A program made the translations under genes and the position numbers. A stretch of 19,716 bases of DNA. It comes from Desulfobacterales bacterium (lineage in GTDB: Bacteria > Desulfobacterota > Desulfobacteria > Desulfobacterales > JAFDCJ01). Where the stretch lies: positions 4,322,609-4,342,324 of the forward strand of contig CP070771.1 of assembly GCA_020345785.1 (NCBI GenBank). The letters are read 5' to 3'. Each line of letters starts with the position of its first letter. Position 1 is the stretch's first letter. This document shows, piece after piece, positions 1 to 7,549 of the stretch. Under the pieces are notes generated by a model. That model saw only the letters and a program-made list of their open reading frames with translations, was not told where the DNA came from and made no database searches.

Positions 1-1480
1 CGATAATTTTTTTGCGTGTCTCACCGGGTAAGATGATTTCGTCAACCATTTGGGCGGTCCAGCTTAAGGCAGTGCCATAAACATCAACTATTTCCCTTGA
101 CCGGTAAAGATAGGATTCATAGGCATCTTCTTCTATGCCGTGCCGGTAATGTTTTCGGTAATCCAGGTTGGAGGCTTCCGCCCCGAATCTGGCGATGGGC
201 CAGGCATAGGTTATATCCGTTCCCATGCTCTTGGGAATTCCCATGATCATGCTGCCGGCATCGGCATAAGCCTGCCGCAATACGATGCTTATCTTGGGAA
301 CGGTGGCCGTGGCATAGGTATCCACGATTTTGCCGATATGCCGCAGCAGGCCTCGGGCTTCTTCATTTTCGCCAGGAACTACGGGCGGTGTGTCTACCAG
401 GTTGACCAGAGGGATGTTGTATGCATCCAGGACCTGCAGAAATCGGTAGTATTTGTCGCAGGAGTTAATTTCCAGAATACTGCCGGGATAGCAAGGATTT
501 CCGGCCACCAATCCCACGACCTCACCATCAAACCTGCCGAAACAGGTAATCAAGTTTTTGGCATATTCGTCTTTGATCTCGAAATAGTCTCCCTCATCAA
601 CCAGTTTCTTGATAACGTCATGCATATCGTAACTCCGGTCATATTCATCGGGTACAATATCCATCAGTTCGTCCACAGACCTTTGCGGATCATCGTTTTT
701 TTCCCAGGGTGGCGGTTTCTCTCTGAAATTCTGAGGGAGGTAGCTGAGTAGCTGACGGCATTTTTTAATGGTCTCTTCATCATCATCGCCGACGACATCG
801 CAGCTTCCGCTGAGCTGCATGTGGTAATCGGCACCGCCGACATTGCGATCAATTTTCTCGGATGTGGCGGCTTGGGTCTGACGCGGTCCGCCCAGCCACA
901 TATTGGCGGAAACCCGGCTCATAAACAAAAAATCGCAGAGTGTCGGAAGATAGGCCCCGCCGGCGATGCAGGGACCCATCAACAGGGTGATCTGGGGAAT
1001 GACGCCTGAATACAAGGACTGTATTCGAAAATACCAGTCAATACCGGCCAGGGCGACATCCTCATATCCGAGTCGTCCCCCTGATGAGTCCAGCAGATTG
1101 ACCATCGGAATACCCCATCGGGCGGCCATTTCGAGGGGTTTGGCAAACTTGGTGATATGCTGGGCTCCGATTGATCCGCCTAAGACCGTAAAATCGCTGG
1201 CGTGGACCATGGTCAAACGGCCGTTTACCCGTCCTGTTCCGATAACGGCGCCGTCGCAGGGCGCCTCGGGTATGCGGCCGTCGATGCGCCGGCTGGTGGT
1301 CCCCACAAACGATCCAAGCTCGCTGAAGCTCCCGGGGTCAACCAGAATTTCGATTCTCTCCCTGGCAGTCAACTTGCCCCGGCCGTGCTGTCGTTCGATG
1401 TGTTTGATGCCGCCTCCCAGAAGGTTTTTCTCCTTAATCGCCCGGTAGCGTTTGATGGCTTCATCCATTCTCTTATTCAT
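1..1480 (-). CDS. Acyl-CoA carboxylase carboxyltransferase (beta) subunit, MCC/PCC-like (3' end cut by window edge)
   Basis: The reading frame runs from an ATG at 1480 off the left edge: 493 residues without a stop, against about 510-530 for the family, so only the extreme C-terminus is missing. It resembles the carboxyltransferase subunit of biotin-dependent acyl-CoA carboxylases and decarboxylases, which moves CO2 between carboxybiotin and an acyl-CoA in the cytoplasm. The N-terminus has the family signature RGKLTARERIE (about 34-44). The N-domain acyl-CoA oxyanion motif CIAGGAY (171-177) is in the register of 3-methylcrotonyl-CoA carboxylase beta (C-x-AGGAY-x-P). In the C-domain, the usual GGAY biotin-oxyanion motif is altered and has two extra residues (AYADAGS, 404-410), before the conserved YAWP. 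A modest Shine-Dalgarno (AAAAGGGAAG) precedes the start. It lies 258 bp downstream of a second CT gene. Substrate is unknown; 3-methylcrotonyl-, propionyl- or glutaconyl-CoA are possible. Confidence 0.92.
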   Translation of the reverse strand, partial: MNKRMDEAIKRYRAIKEKNLLGGGIKHIERQHGRGKLTARERIEILVDPGSFSELGSFVGTTSRRIDGRIPEAPCDGAVIGTGRVNGRLTMVHASDFTVLGGSIGAQHITKFAKPLEMAARWGIPMVNLLDSSGGRLGYEDVALAGIDWYFRIQSLYSGVIPQITLLMGPCIAGGAYLPTLCDFLFMSRVSANMWLGGPRQTQAATSEKIDRNVGGADYHMQLSGSCDVVGDDDEETIKKCRQLLSYLPQNFREKPPPWEKNDDPQRSVDELMDIVPDEYDRSYDMHDVIKKLVDEGDYFEIKDEYAKNLITCFGRFDGEVVGLVAGNPCYPGSILEINSCDKYYRFLQVLDAYNIPLVNLVDTPPVVPGENEEARGLLRHIGKIVDTYATATVPKISIVLRQAYADAGSMIMGIPKSMGTDITYAWPIARFGAEASNLDYRKHYRHGIEEDAYESYLYRSREIVDVYGTALSWTAQMVDEIILPGETRKKII

Positions 1481-1553
1481 AACAATCTTCCCTTTTGCTT
1501 ATTTACTAAAAAAGTTTTGCACTAAAATAACGGTTTTATTTTTCCAATTTTTA

Positions 1554-1677
1554 AAATTACAAATTACAAGCACCAAATTCCAATTAAATCCCAAATTTCA
1601 ATAATCAATGACCAAAACCACTCCAGGTTTCGAATTTTGGATTTTGATCATTGGTAATTGTTTGTAATTTGTAATTT
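1554..1677. repeat. Inverted-repeat element, AAATTACAA word family
   Basis: The 258-bp gap between the two CT genes is AT-rich. It contains a perfect 16-bp inverted repeat: AAATTACAAATTACAA at 1554-1569 and its complement at 1662-1677. The arms are built from variants of the words AATTACAA, CCAAATTCCAA and AATCAATGACC. No coding sequence is visible. It resembles the low-complexity word repeats seen elsewhere in this window. Confidence 0.75.
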
Positions 1678-1738
1678 GTTATTTGAGATTTATAAAATTC
1701 CACTACTCCAATTCACCATCACTCCAGCCTCTCTATTT

Positions 1739-3289
1739 TTAGGCCGGTTTAACATACCGCCTTTTTTCCGGTACCTGCTCGGACTTATTTAAACTGGCCC
1801 TCAAAGCCTTGATGATTTTAGGCCGGGTTTCTCTGGGATCAATAACCTCGTGAACCGTGTAGTAGGTCGTAAACATCTTCCCCATCGTCATGACACTGAA
1901 ATGCTCCTTCAATATGCTCAGGAAAAAGTTGTATACTTCTTCATATTTTCCTTCCTGCCTGGCCTTGTCCAGTTCTTTGTGGAAAACGGCCTGCACGATG
2001 GATTCAGGGCCGGTTGGGGCAAATTCGGTAGTCGGCCAGCCGTAAATGAAATCAGGGCCCATTTTGCTGCAGCCCATGACGATGTTTGACCCACCATAAG
2101 AACGTCTCAACACCAAAGTGACTTTTGGATTCGTCAGATGTGAATAACCGTGCAGGTTTTTGGCCCCATGCCGGATGACACCCAAACGCTCCCATTTATC
2201 ACCGGGCGGAAATGCCGGTGTGTCCGATATGGTTAAAAGAGGGATATTAAAGGCATCCAGAAACATGATGAAACGATCATACTTATCTGATGAATCCGGC
2301 TCCATAATGCCGCTGAGTTCATCTGGATTGCTAGCCGCGATGCCGGCAACCATGCCGTCAAACCTGCCAAAACCGGTAACCATGTTGGGTGCGAAGTCTT
2401 CTTTCAATTCGAAGAACTTACCGTCGTCGACGATCAGATCGATGATCTCATGGATATCATAAGTGAATTTCGGATCGTCGGGCATGACCTCCAGCAAAGC
2501 ATCTTCGGTTCGGTCCGGATCATCCGTGGCTTCGATTGTAAGTGGCTTTCCCCAGCAATTGTCCGGCATAAACGTCAGCAGTTCTTTAACCAGATCAATG
2601 GCATGCTCGTCGCTTTCGGCGATCAGGTCGCATTGACCGCACTTTTCCATGTGGAATTCCGCTGACCCCGCATCCTCGGACGCGATTTCGCCGCCCCACC
2701 ACAAAAAACCGGTTTTCTCATTGATAATCAGAAAATCGGACATAACAGGTACCTGTGATATGGGGCCGGTGCAGGGTCCTAAAACCATTGCTATTTTAGG
2801 TATAATACCCGAGTAGAGGCAGTAGTTTCTTACCAATTGCCCCAAACCGTTCAATCCGACATATCCATTTTTAAAGCCGAACCTTGAACCGGCCGAGTCG
2901 AATATACCAACCACCGGCATCTGCAGCTGGCCGGCCATCCGGATCAATTCAGCTATTTTCCAGACGCCCTGATCGCCGATAGAACCCGACATAACCGTGA
3001 AATCCAGCGAGTAGACTATGACCGGTCGGCCATTTATTTCGACCATCCCCATGATGACACCATCGGAAGGGCTGGGTTTCGGGTCTCCTTCCAGTCCCAT
3101 ACGAAACTCCCGGACCAGCGAGCCGATTTCCTCGAAAGTGCCCGGATCGGCCAAACGCTCAATTCTCTCTCTGGCGGTAAGTTTGCCAAGCTGATGCTGG
3201 CGTTCAATGCGCTGGGATCCGCCGGCCTCAAGGTTTTCCCGTCGATTGGCGGCCAGTTTTTCCATATAGCCGTCCATCCATTTTCCCAT
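1739..3289 (-). CDS. Acyl-CoA carboxylase carboxyltransferase subunit paralogue with altered N-domain oxyanion motif
   Basis: This is a complete 516-residue carboxyltransferase of the same family as the downstream gene, and clearly divergent from it. The start is an ATG with a good Shine-Dalgarno (GGAGG, 8 nt spacing). The signature LGKLTARERIERLADPG (34-50) and DSAGSRFGF (131-139) are conserved. The C-domain biotin-side motif is canonical (SYGGSNIVMG, 397-406), followed by a YGWPTTEFAP stretch. The N-domain motif normally reads GPCAGGAVYSP; here it is GPCTGPISQVP (171-181), so the second oxyanion glycine is a proline, which has no backbone NH to offer. The downstream paralogue has the opposite pattern: good N-domain, altered C-domain. 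I infer the two may work as a mixed complex. Substrate is unknown. No biotin carboxylase or biotin carrier gene is nearby. Confidence 0.93.
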   Translation of the reverse strand: MGKWMDGYMEKLAANRRENLEAGGSQRIERQHQLGKLTARERIERLADPGTFEEIGSLVREFRMGLEGDPKPSPSDGVIMGMVEINGRPVIVYSLDFTVMSGSIGDQGVWKIAELIRMAGQLQMPVVGIFDSAGSRFGFKNGYVGLNGLGQLVRNYCLYSGIIPKIAMVLGPCTGPISQVPVMSDFLIINEKTGFLWWGGEIASEDAGSAEFHMEKCGQCDLIAESDEHAIDLVKELLTFMPDNCWGKPLTIEATDDPDRTEDALLEVMPDDPKFTYDIHEIIDLIVDDGKFFELKEDFAPNMVTGFGRFDGMVAGIAASNPDELSGIMEPDSSDKYDRFIMFLDAFNIPLLTISDTPAFPPGDKWERLGVIRHGAKNLHGYSHLTNPKVTLVLRRSYGGSNIVMGCSKMGPDFIYGWPTTEFAPTGPESIVQAVFHKELDKARQEGKYEEVYNFFLSILKEHFSVMTMGKMFTTYYTVHEVIDPRETRPKIIKALRASLNKSEQVPEKRRYVKPA

Positions 3290-3310
3290 GGTTAAATCCT
3301 CCGGATTTTT

Positions 3311-3444
3311 TAGTTGAATAGTTGAATGGTTGATTAAGTTGACTGGGTTTATTGAGTTAATTGAGTTGATTAAGTTGACCGGTTTAAATAGATATAAACT
3401 CTTGATATAATGAGGTAATCAACCCGTAAACCTATCAACTATTC
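3311..3444. repeat. Inverted-repeat element, GTTGATTAAG word family
   Basis: Upstream of the CT gene lies a run of GTTGAATAG, GTTGATTAAG and TTGAGTTGA words (3311-3382), followed by the complementary words (ATCAACCC, ATCAACTATTC) ending at 3444. The outer 10 bp, GAATAGTTGA at 3316-3325 and TCAACTATTC at 3435-3444, are a perfect inverted repeat. No gene is seen in 3290-3601; the rest of that stretch holds the element at 3503-3618. Confidence 0.75.
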
Positions 3445-3502
3445 TTCCCCATATTCACTGCGTGATTCACACAAATAGCTTTAATAGAGCAAAACAAAAA
3501 TT

Positions 3503-3520
3503 AAAAAAATGCGCAGCATT
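3503..3520 (-). terminator. Possible intrinsic terminator downstream of the TetR gene
   Basis: Read on the minus strand, this is a short hairpin AATGC-TGC-GCATT (3520-3508) followed by a run of T (3509-3503). The stem is only 5 bp, so it is weak. The identical hairpin plus T-run occurs at 5999-6016 downstream of the second acyl-CoA dehydrogenase, which supports a shared function. Confidence 0.45.
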
Positions 3521-3523
3521 AAT

Positions 3524-3618
3524 TAATTAATCCGCGGGGCTTATTTTTGAATACATTCTTCAGTTATTACCAAGAAACGACTCGCCTGTACCTGCTGAGG
3601 TTCAATGCGGATTAATTA
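3524..3618. repeat. 95-bp element with 12-bp terminal inverted repeats, copy 1
   Basis: A perfect 12-bp inverted repeat bounds the element: TAATTAATCCGC at 3524-3535 and GCGGATTAATTA at 3607-3618. A related 97-bp copy lies at 6020-6116. The two share the flanking hairpin AATGCGCAGCATT, the internal CTTCAGTT and a similar A-rich CCAA/GAACGA core. The right arm overlaps the last codons of the TetR gene (coding Ile-Asn-Pro just before the stop). It could be a small non-autonomous mobile element or a structured 3' UTR. Confidence 0.7.
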
Positions 3619-4228
3619 TTCCCTTGAAAAAAAATTCACACAACTGCTCGGTGAGTTCGTCGGGATCGATATCGCGGCCGAAAGTTATTCCCGAGAGGCA
3701 TACCTGCTCGATACTGCCCAGAATCCCGTGCCGCAGCAGCTTTGGTGAGACGTCATTTCTTATTTCCTTGTTCTGAATGCCCTCTTCAATTATTTTCAGG
3801 ACAATATCACTGTATTCTCTCACCCGCTCATAGGTTTCACTTTTATAGTAATCCGGATAGTTGCGCACTTCAATCAGAAGGATTTTAGCAAATACTTTAT
3901 TGGTAGCATATACATTTATGTGCGACCAGATAAGTTTGCGCAGCTTGTTCAAAGCACCTTTAACTCCCCCGAGGTCCTGGATCATCCGGGCCCGGTACTG
4001 TTCGAGATAGTCGCTTAGAAGCTGATGCAGCAAATCGCGCTTGTCTTTAAAATATTTATAAATGAGTGCTTCGGTGACACCGGCGGTTTTTGCAATTTCT
4101 GCGGTGGTAATGGCACCGAATTCTTTTTTTTCAAGCAACGTTTTCAGCGCCGCGACAATTTTTACCCGCCCCGGCGGCGAAGGCCTACTCTTTGAATTTT
4201 TCACAGACCTATTAACAGACAGTTGCAT
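3602..4228 (-). CDS. TetR/AcrR-family transcriptional regulator
   Basis: This 208-residue protein has a TetR-type N-terminal helix-turn-helix. After a basic leader (about 1-20) come the helix ending ALKTLLEKKEFGAITTAEIA and the recognition region AGVTEALIYKYFKDKRDLL (about 49-67), an exact match to the family pattern. The remaining 140 residues are helical and carry no recognisable cofactor motif, as expected for a ligand-binding and dimerisation domain. The start is an ATG with AGAGG 7 nt upstream. It sits inside an acyl-CoA degradation cluster on the same strand, so by analogy with FadR/PsrA/LiuQ-type regulators it probably represses these genes and responds to an acyl-CoA; that role is inference. 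The last codons lie inside a terminal inverted repeat. Confidence 0.9.
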   Translation of the reverse strand: MQLSVNRSVKNSKSRPSPPGRVKIVAALKTLLEKKEFGAITTAEIAKTAGVTEALIYKYFKDKRDLLHQLLSDYLEQYRARMIQDLGGVKGALNKLRKLIWSHINVYATNKVFAKILLIEVRNYPDYYKSETYERVREYSDIVLKIIEEGIQNKEIRNDVSPKLLRHGILGSIEQVCLSGITFGRDIDPDELTEQLCEFFFKGIINPH

Positions 4229-4254
4229 CGTTCAACCTCTCAAAAATATATTAG

Positions 4255-4475
4255 GCGCAAAGGTTAGCGCACAGTGCATAGGGCGCGGAGCATGGAGCAT
4301 AGCGCATAGAAAGTAGCGCATGGGGTAAAGGTACAAACCGTCACTCATCGCTCCATCTCCGTATTTGGAAATCAATTCGCTCTTTACTCTGTCTTCAGTC
4401 CTCCGTTCTCTGTCATCTTTTTCTGACACCTGAAACCTTTCCTCTGTCCTCTGCTCCATGCACGATGCCCTCTGC
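4255..4475. repeat. Intergenic word repeats (GCGCATAG and CTGTCCTC families)
   Basis: This gap of about 257 bp between the TetR and dehydrogenase genes holds two blocks. At 4255-4325 the words GCGCA, GCATAG and GGAGCATGGAGCATAG repeat; similar words recur in the opposite orientation at 11877-11910. At 4378-4475 the pyrimidine-rich words CTGTCTTCAGTCCTC, CCTCTGTCCTCTG and TGACACCTGAAACC appear, with relatives at 5702-5730 and 14615-14985. No credible gene is visible. Confidence 0.65.
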
Positions 4476-4485
4476 CCTCTGAAAA

Positions 4486-5655
4486 TCAGTAGCCTTCCAT
4501 TTTGGCGATAACCTCCCGCATTACTTCATCCGCACCACCGCCGATCGCCAATCCGCGGGCATCGCGGTAGTATCTTGAAATGAGCATTTCATTCATGAAT
4601 CCAAGGCCGCCGTACATCTGCAAACACCCGTCCGCGACTTTCATCAGCACTTGGCTGGCAACGAGCTTGCCCATGGAGATTTCACGGGTGGCGTCCAGGC
4701 CGGACTCCTTCATTCTAACGATATGGTAGATCAGCTGTTGCAGGCATTCGATTTCCGTCAGCCAATCGACCAGTCTGTGTCGGAGTACCTGCCTGGCAAC
4801 CAACGGCTTGCCAAAGACCACCCTTTGCCGGATATGTTCCAACGTCATATTGATGATGTCCTTGGCAGCAGTGCAGGCGAACGGCAGCAATGAAAAGCGT
4901 TCGTGCTGAAATTGCATCATCTGGTAAACAAAGCCTTCGTTTTCTTTGCCGATAAGATTGGACGCGGGTATTCTCACATTGTCGAAAAACAACTCAGCCG
5001 TGTCACTGATCCGAATACCCAGTTTGTCCAATTTTCGGCTTACGGTGAAACCGGGCAAATCTGTCGGTACGACAAACAGACTGAAGGAGTGATAACCGGG
5101 CTCTTCGCTGCTTCTGGCCAACAGTGTCAGGAAGTCCGCCTGGGTGCCGTTGGTAATGTACATTTTGGAGCCGTTGATGAGGTAATCGCCGCCGTCTCTT
5201 TTAGCAGTGGTTTGGATGGCGGCCACATCCGATCCGGCACCCGGCTCGGTGACGGCAATCGCACCGACCATGTCGCCGGCGATGGCTGCCTTCAAATAGG
5301 TTTCCTTCAAATACTCACTGCCGAACTCATAGATGGCTGGAGTTGCCATGTGCGTCTGCACGGTAACTGCGACCGCCAGGCCAAGTGCTTTGATGTGGCC
5401 AAGTTCTTCCAGAAATACGGTGTCATACCAGTAGTCCAATCCCTGACCGCCGTAGGCGGAATCATAACGAATTCCGAGAAAACCAAGGTCGCCCATTTTT
5501 TTAAATATGTCTTTCAGGGGGGCGATACCATCCTCTTCCCATTGATCGACGTTGGGATTAATTTCTTTTTTTACAAAATCGCTCACCGCACGGCGAACCA
5601 TGTCGTGTTCTTTGGTGAAGTACATACTGTTGGCGGCATTATTCTTTTTCTTCAT
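4486..5655 (-). CDS. Acyl-CoA dehydrogenase (paralogue A)
   Basis: This flavoprotein should oxidise an acyl-CoA to the 2-enoyl-CoA and pass electrons to electron-transfer flavoprotein. The ATG at 5655 is preferred: it gives 389 residues and aligns end to end with paralogue B (the Tyr-Phe pair at residues 12-13 in both). A TTG 14 codons earlier opens in repeat DNA and is less likely. No clear ribosome binding site precedes either. Seen are the FAD/substrate motif VTEPGAGSD (about 135-143), NGSKMYITNG, and the C-terminal QMYGGLGFMNE. Where medium-chain enzymes carry the catalytic Glu (YEGT), this protein has IGGGAD. A Glu in QHERF (residue 252) matches the alternative catalytic position of isovaleryl-CoA and long-chain dehydrogenases. 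About three quarters of residues match paralogue B by eye, indicating tandem duplication. Branched acyl-CoA is the likely substrate type. Confidence 0.92.
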   Translation of the reverse strand: MKKKNNAANSMYFTKEHDMVRRAVSDFVKKEINPNVDQWEEDGIAPLKDIFKKMGDLGFLGIRYDSAYGGQGLDYWYDTVFLEELGHIKALGLAVAVTVQTHMATPAIYEFGSEYLKETYLKAAIAGDMVGAIAVTEPGAGSDVAAIQTTAKRDGGDYLINGSKMYITNGTQADFLTLLARSSEEPGYHSFSLFVVPTDLPGFTVSRKLDKLGIRISDTAELFFDNVRIPASNLIGKENEGFVYQMMQFQHERFSLLPFACTAAKDIINMTLEHIRQRVVFGKPLVARQVLRHRLVDWLTEIECLQQLIYHIVRMKESGLDATREISMGKLVASQVLMKVADGCLQMYGGLGFMNEMLISRYYRDARGLAIGGGADEVMREVIAKMEGY

Positions 5656-5701
5656 TTTTTTAGGTGGTCTGGTTCGCTGAATAATGCATTTCAACAAAAA
5701 G

Positions 5702-5880
5702 GTTTCAGGTGTCAGGTGTCAGATGTCAGTATGAGTCAGTCCCTGCTTCGACGGTTCAGATCGCTGAGATCGTTATGTTCGTTTTGATCGTTTAGATGGT
5801 CCCGGTACAACCCGCATCGCTCGTCCCTATCGAGAATTTCACAGGATAAATTTAGATCGTTAGGATCATTGATCCGCAAT
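5702..5880. repeat. Intergenic word repeats (CAGGTGTCAG and GATCGTT families)
   Basis: Directly before the dehydrogenase gene are tandem variants of CAGGTGTCAG / CAGATGTCAG (5705-5730). These are followed by GATCGCTGAGATCGTTATG, GATCGTTTAGAT and TAGATCGTTAGGATCATTGAT (5758-5873). Relatives of the first word occur at 4428-4438 and 11718-11730. No promoter consensus is evident. Confidence 0.55.
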
Positions 5881-5998
5881 CTCCCATGCAAAATCCTCAA
5901 TTCTTTTCTTCTATTTCCTCGATAATAGTCAAAAATTCCAGTTTGTTAATACGGGCCATGTCTCTTAATTCCCATGGGCGGATAGGAAATATAAAAAC

Positions 5999-6016
5999 AA
6001 AAAAATGCGCAGCATT
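5999..6016 (-). terminator. Possible intrinsic terminator downstream of acyl-CoA dehydrogenase B
   Basis: On the minus strand, hairpin AATGC-TGC-GCATT (6016-6004) is followed by a T-run (6005-5999). It is identical in sequence to the hairpin at 3503-3520 and lies about 100 bp past the stop codon of the dehydrogenase. The stem is short, so efficiency is uncertain. Confidence 0.45.
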
Positions 6017-6019
6017 AAG

Positions 6020-6116
6020 TAATTAATTCGCTGGGCCTTGGATGTAACAACTTTCTTCAGTTGCCAAAGAACGAATTACAACCCTGAATGGCCTATTTTT
6101 CAAGGCGGATTAATTA
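6020..6116. repeat. 97-bp element with terminal inverted repeats, copy 2
   Basis: TAATTAATTCGC at 6020-6031 and GCGGATTAATTA at 6105-6116 form a 12-bp inverted repeat with one mismatch. The element is colinear with copy 1 at 3524-3618: same adjacent hairpin, an internal CTTCAGTT and a similar spacing. Its right arm includes the stop codon of the dehydrogenase (6114-6116). Confidence 0.7.
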
Positions 6117-7283
6117 CCCAAGCTCCATCTTGGCGATGATTTCCCTCATAATTTCATCGGTGCCGCCGCCGATTGAAATTAATTTGGCATCCCGATAGCA
6201 TCGCGAAATCAACATCTCTTCCATAAAACCCAGTCCGCCGTACATCTGCAAACATCCATCGGCTACTTTTTGGATGACCCGAGCGGCGTAGAGCTTGCCC
6301 ATGGAAACTTCGCGGGTAACGTCAAGGCCGGCTTGCTTCATCCTGACGATATGGTAGGTTAACTGTCGTAAACATTCAATTTCAGTCTGCCAGTCCGCCA
6401 GCCGGTGTCGCAACACCTGCCTGCTGATCAAGGGTTTTCCAAAAACGATGCGCTGCCGGATGTGCTCGACTGTCATCGCAATCATCTCCTCGGCCGCAAC
6501 ATAGGACATCGGGATGGCCGAAAAACGCTCATGTTGAAATTGCTGCATCTGGTAAATGAATCCTTCGCCTTCTTTGCCGATCATGTTTTCTGCCGGAATT
6601 CTCATGTCGTCAAAAAAAAGCTCAGCCGTGTCACTGCTGCGCAGCCCCATTTTATTCAGCTTGCGGCTCACCTGAAATCCGGGTAGATTGGTAGGCACAA
6701 CGAAAAGGCTGAACGAGTGATACCCCGGATCATCGCTGGTTCTCGCCAGCAGGGTCAAAAAGTCAGCCTGGGTTCCGTTGGTAATATACGTTTTGGAGCC
6801 GTTGATGATATACGACTCGCCGTCTTTTCGGGCCGAAGTCTGTATGGCACTGACATCCGATCCGGCGCCGGGCTCCGTAACGGCGATGGATGCAACCATC
6901 TCCCCGGCAATGGCGGATTTTAGATAGCTCTCTTTTAAATACTCGCTGCCGAATTCATCAATGGCCGGTGTTGCCATGTGGGTTTGAACCGCTATGGCAA
7001 CCGGTATGCCGGACCCGTGAATGCGGCCGAGCTCTTCTAAAAAAACGGTATCATACCAGTAATCAAGCCCCTGCCCCCCGTATTCGGGATCATAGCGAAT
7101 ACCCAGAAATCCGAGATCGCCCATTTTTTTGAATAGGTCGTGAAGCGGGGCTTCGCCTTTCTCCTCCCATTCGTCCATGCAGGGATTGATCTCTTTATCC
7201 ACAAATTCTCTGACGGCCTTGCGGACCATCTCATGGTCTTTGTTAAAATAAATTTGCGTTGCGGATTTTGATTTGACAGCCAT
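6114..7283 (-). CDS. Acyl-CoA dehydrogenase (paralogue B)
   Basis: This is a complete 389-residue acyl-CoA dehydrogenase with an ATG start and a Shine-Dalgarno-like AAAGG 7 nt upstream. Motifs in order: N-terminal helical domain with FLGIRYDPEYGGQGLDYWYD (about 59-78); AVTEPGAGSDV (134-144) for FAD binding; NGSKTYITNG (161-170); QHERF (250-254); and RQRIVFGKPL (276-285). The catalytic base is probably Glu252 in QHERF, because the usual C-terminal position reads IGGGTDE (371-377) with glycine in place of glutamate. That arrangement is known from isovaleryl-CoA and long-chain acyl-CoA dehydrogenases. Paralogue A lies downstream on the same strand, after a 458-bp repeat-rich gap. Two near-identical enzymes could serve different branched acyl-CoAs or make mixed tetramers; the sequence does not say which. 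Confidence 0.94.
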   Translation of the reverse strand: MAVKSKSATQIYFNKDHEMVRKAVREFVDKEINPCMDEWEEKGEAPLHDLFKKMGDLGFLGIRYDPEYGGQGLDYWYDTVFLEELGRIHGSGIPVAIAVQTHMATPAIDEFGSEYLKESYLKSAIAGEMVASIAVTEPGAGSDVSAIQTSARKDGESYIINGSKTYITNGTQADFLTLLARTSDDPGYHSFSLFVVPTNLPGFQVSRKLNKMGLRSSDTAELFFDDMRIPAENMIGKEGEGFIYQMQQFQHERFSAIPMSYVAAEEMIAMTVEHIRQRIVFGKPLISRQVLRHRLADWQTEIECLRQLTYHIVRMKQAGLDVTREVSMGKLYAARVIQKVADGCLQMYGGLGFMEEMLISRCYRDAKLISIGGGTDEIMREIIAKMELG

Positions 7284-7303
7284 GTGCTACCTTTCAGGAA
7301 ATT

Positions 7304-7507
7304 TGGTTGAGTAAGTTGATTGAGTTGATTAAGTTGATTAAGTAAACATGATAGACAGAATCATTTCACTTAATCAACCAGTCAACGAGTCACCTAATTC
7401 AACCCAAATTTTTTTCTAATCAACCAATCAACCATTAAACTTATTAATCCCATTTTTTTAAATCAACTAATCGCCAGTCAACTTAGTCAACTAATCATCC
7501 AATCAAC
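7304..7507. repeat. Inverted-repeat block, GTTGATTAAG word family
   Basis: Forward words (GTTGAGTAAG, TTGATTGAGTTGATTAAG) occupy 7304-7344. The complementary words (CTTAATCAACC, CAATCAACC, AGTCAACTTAGTCAAC, CCAATCAAC) fill 7368-7507. They are followed by three tandem CCCAACTT units (about 7514-7537). The arms could fold into a long imperfect hairpin. It lies between the crotonase and dehydrogenase genes. No gene is visible. Confidence 0.75.
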
Positions 7508-7549
7508 TTTTTTCCCAACTTCCCAACTTCCCAACTTCTCATCTTCTTT

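Noticed and set aside
140..2665. Several plus-strand open frames of 60-200 codons across the two CT genes
   Set aside because: They are antisense shadows of well-conserved minus-strand carboxyltransferase genes and have no family motifs or ribosome binding sites.
4903..5787. A 294-codon plus-strand frame
   Set aside because: It lies antisense to the conserved acyl-CoA dehydrogenase A gene; its translation shows no recognisable domain.
7510..7540. CRISPR-like array from tandem CCCAACTT units
   Set aside because: Units are short, contiguous and lack unique spacers; no cas genes are present.
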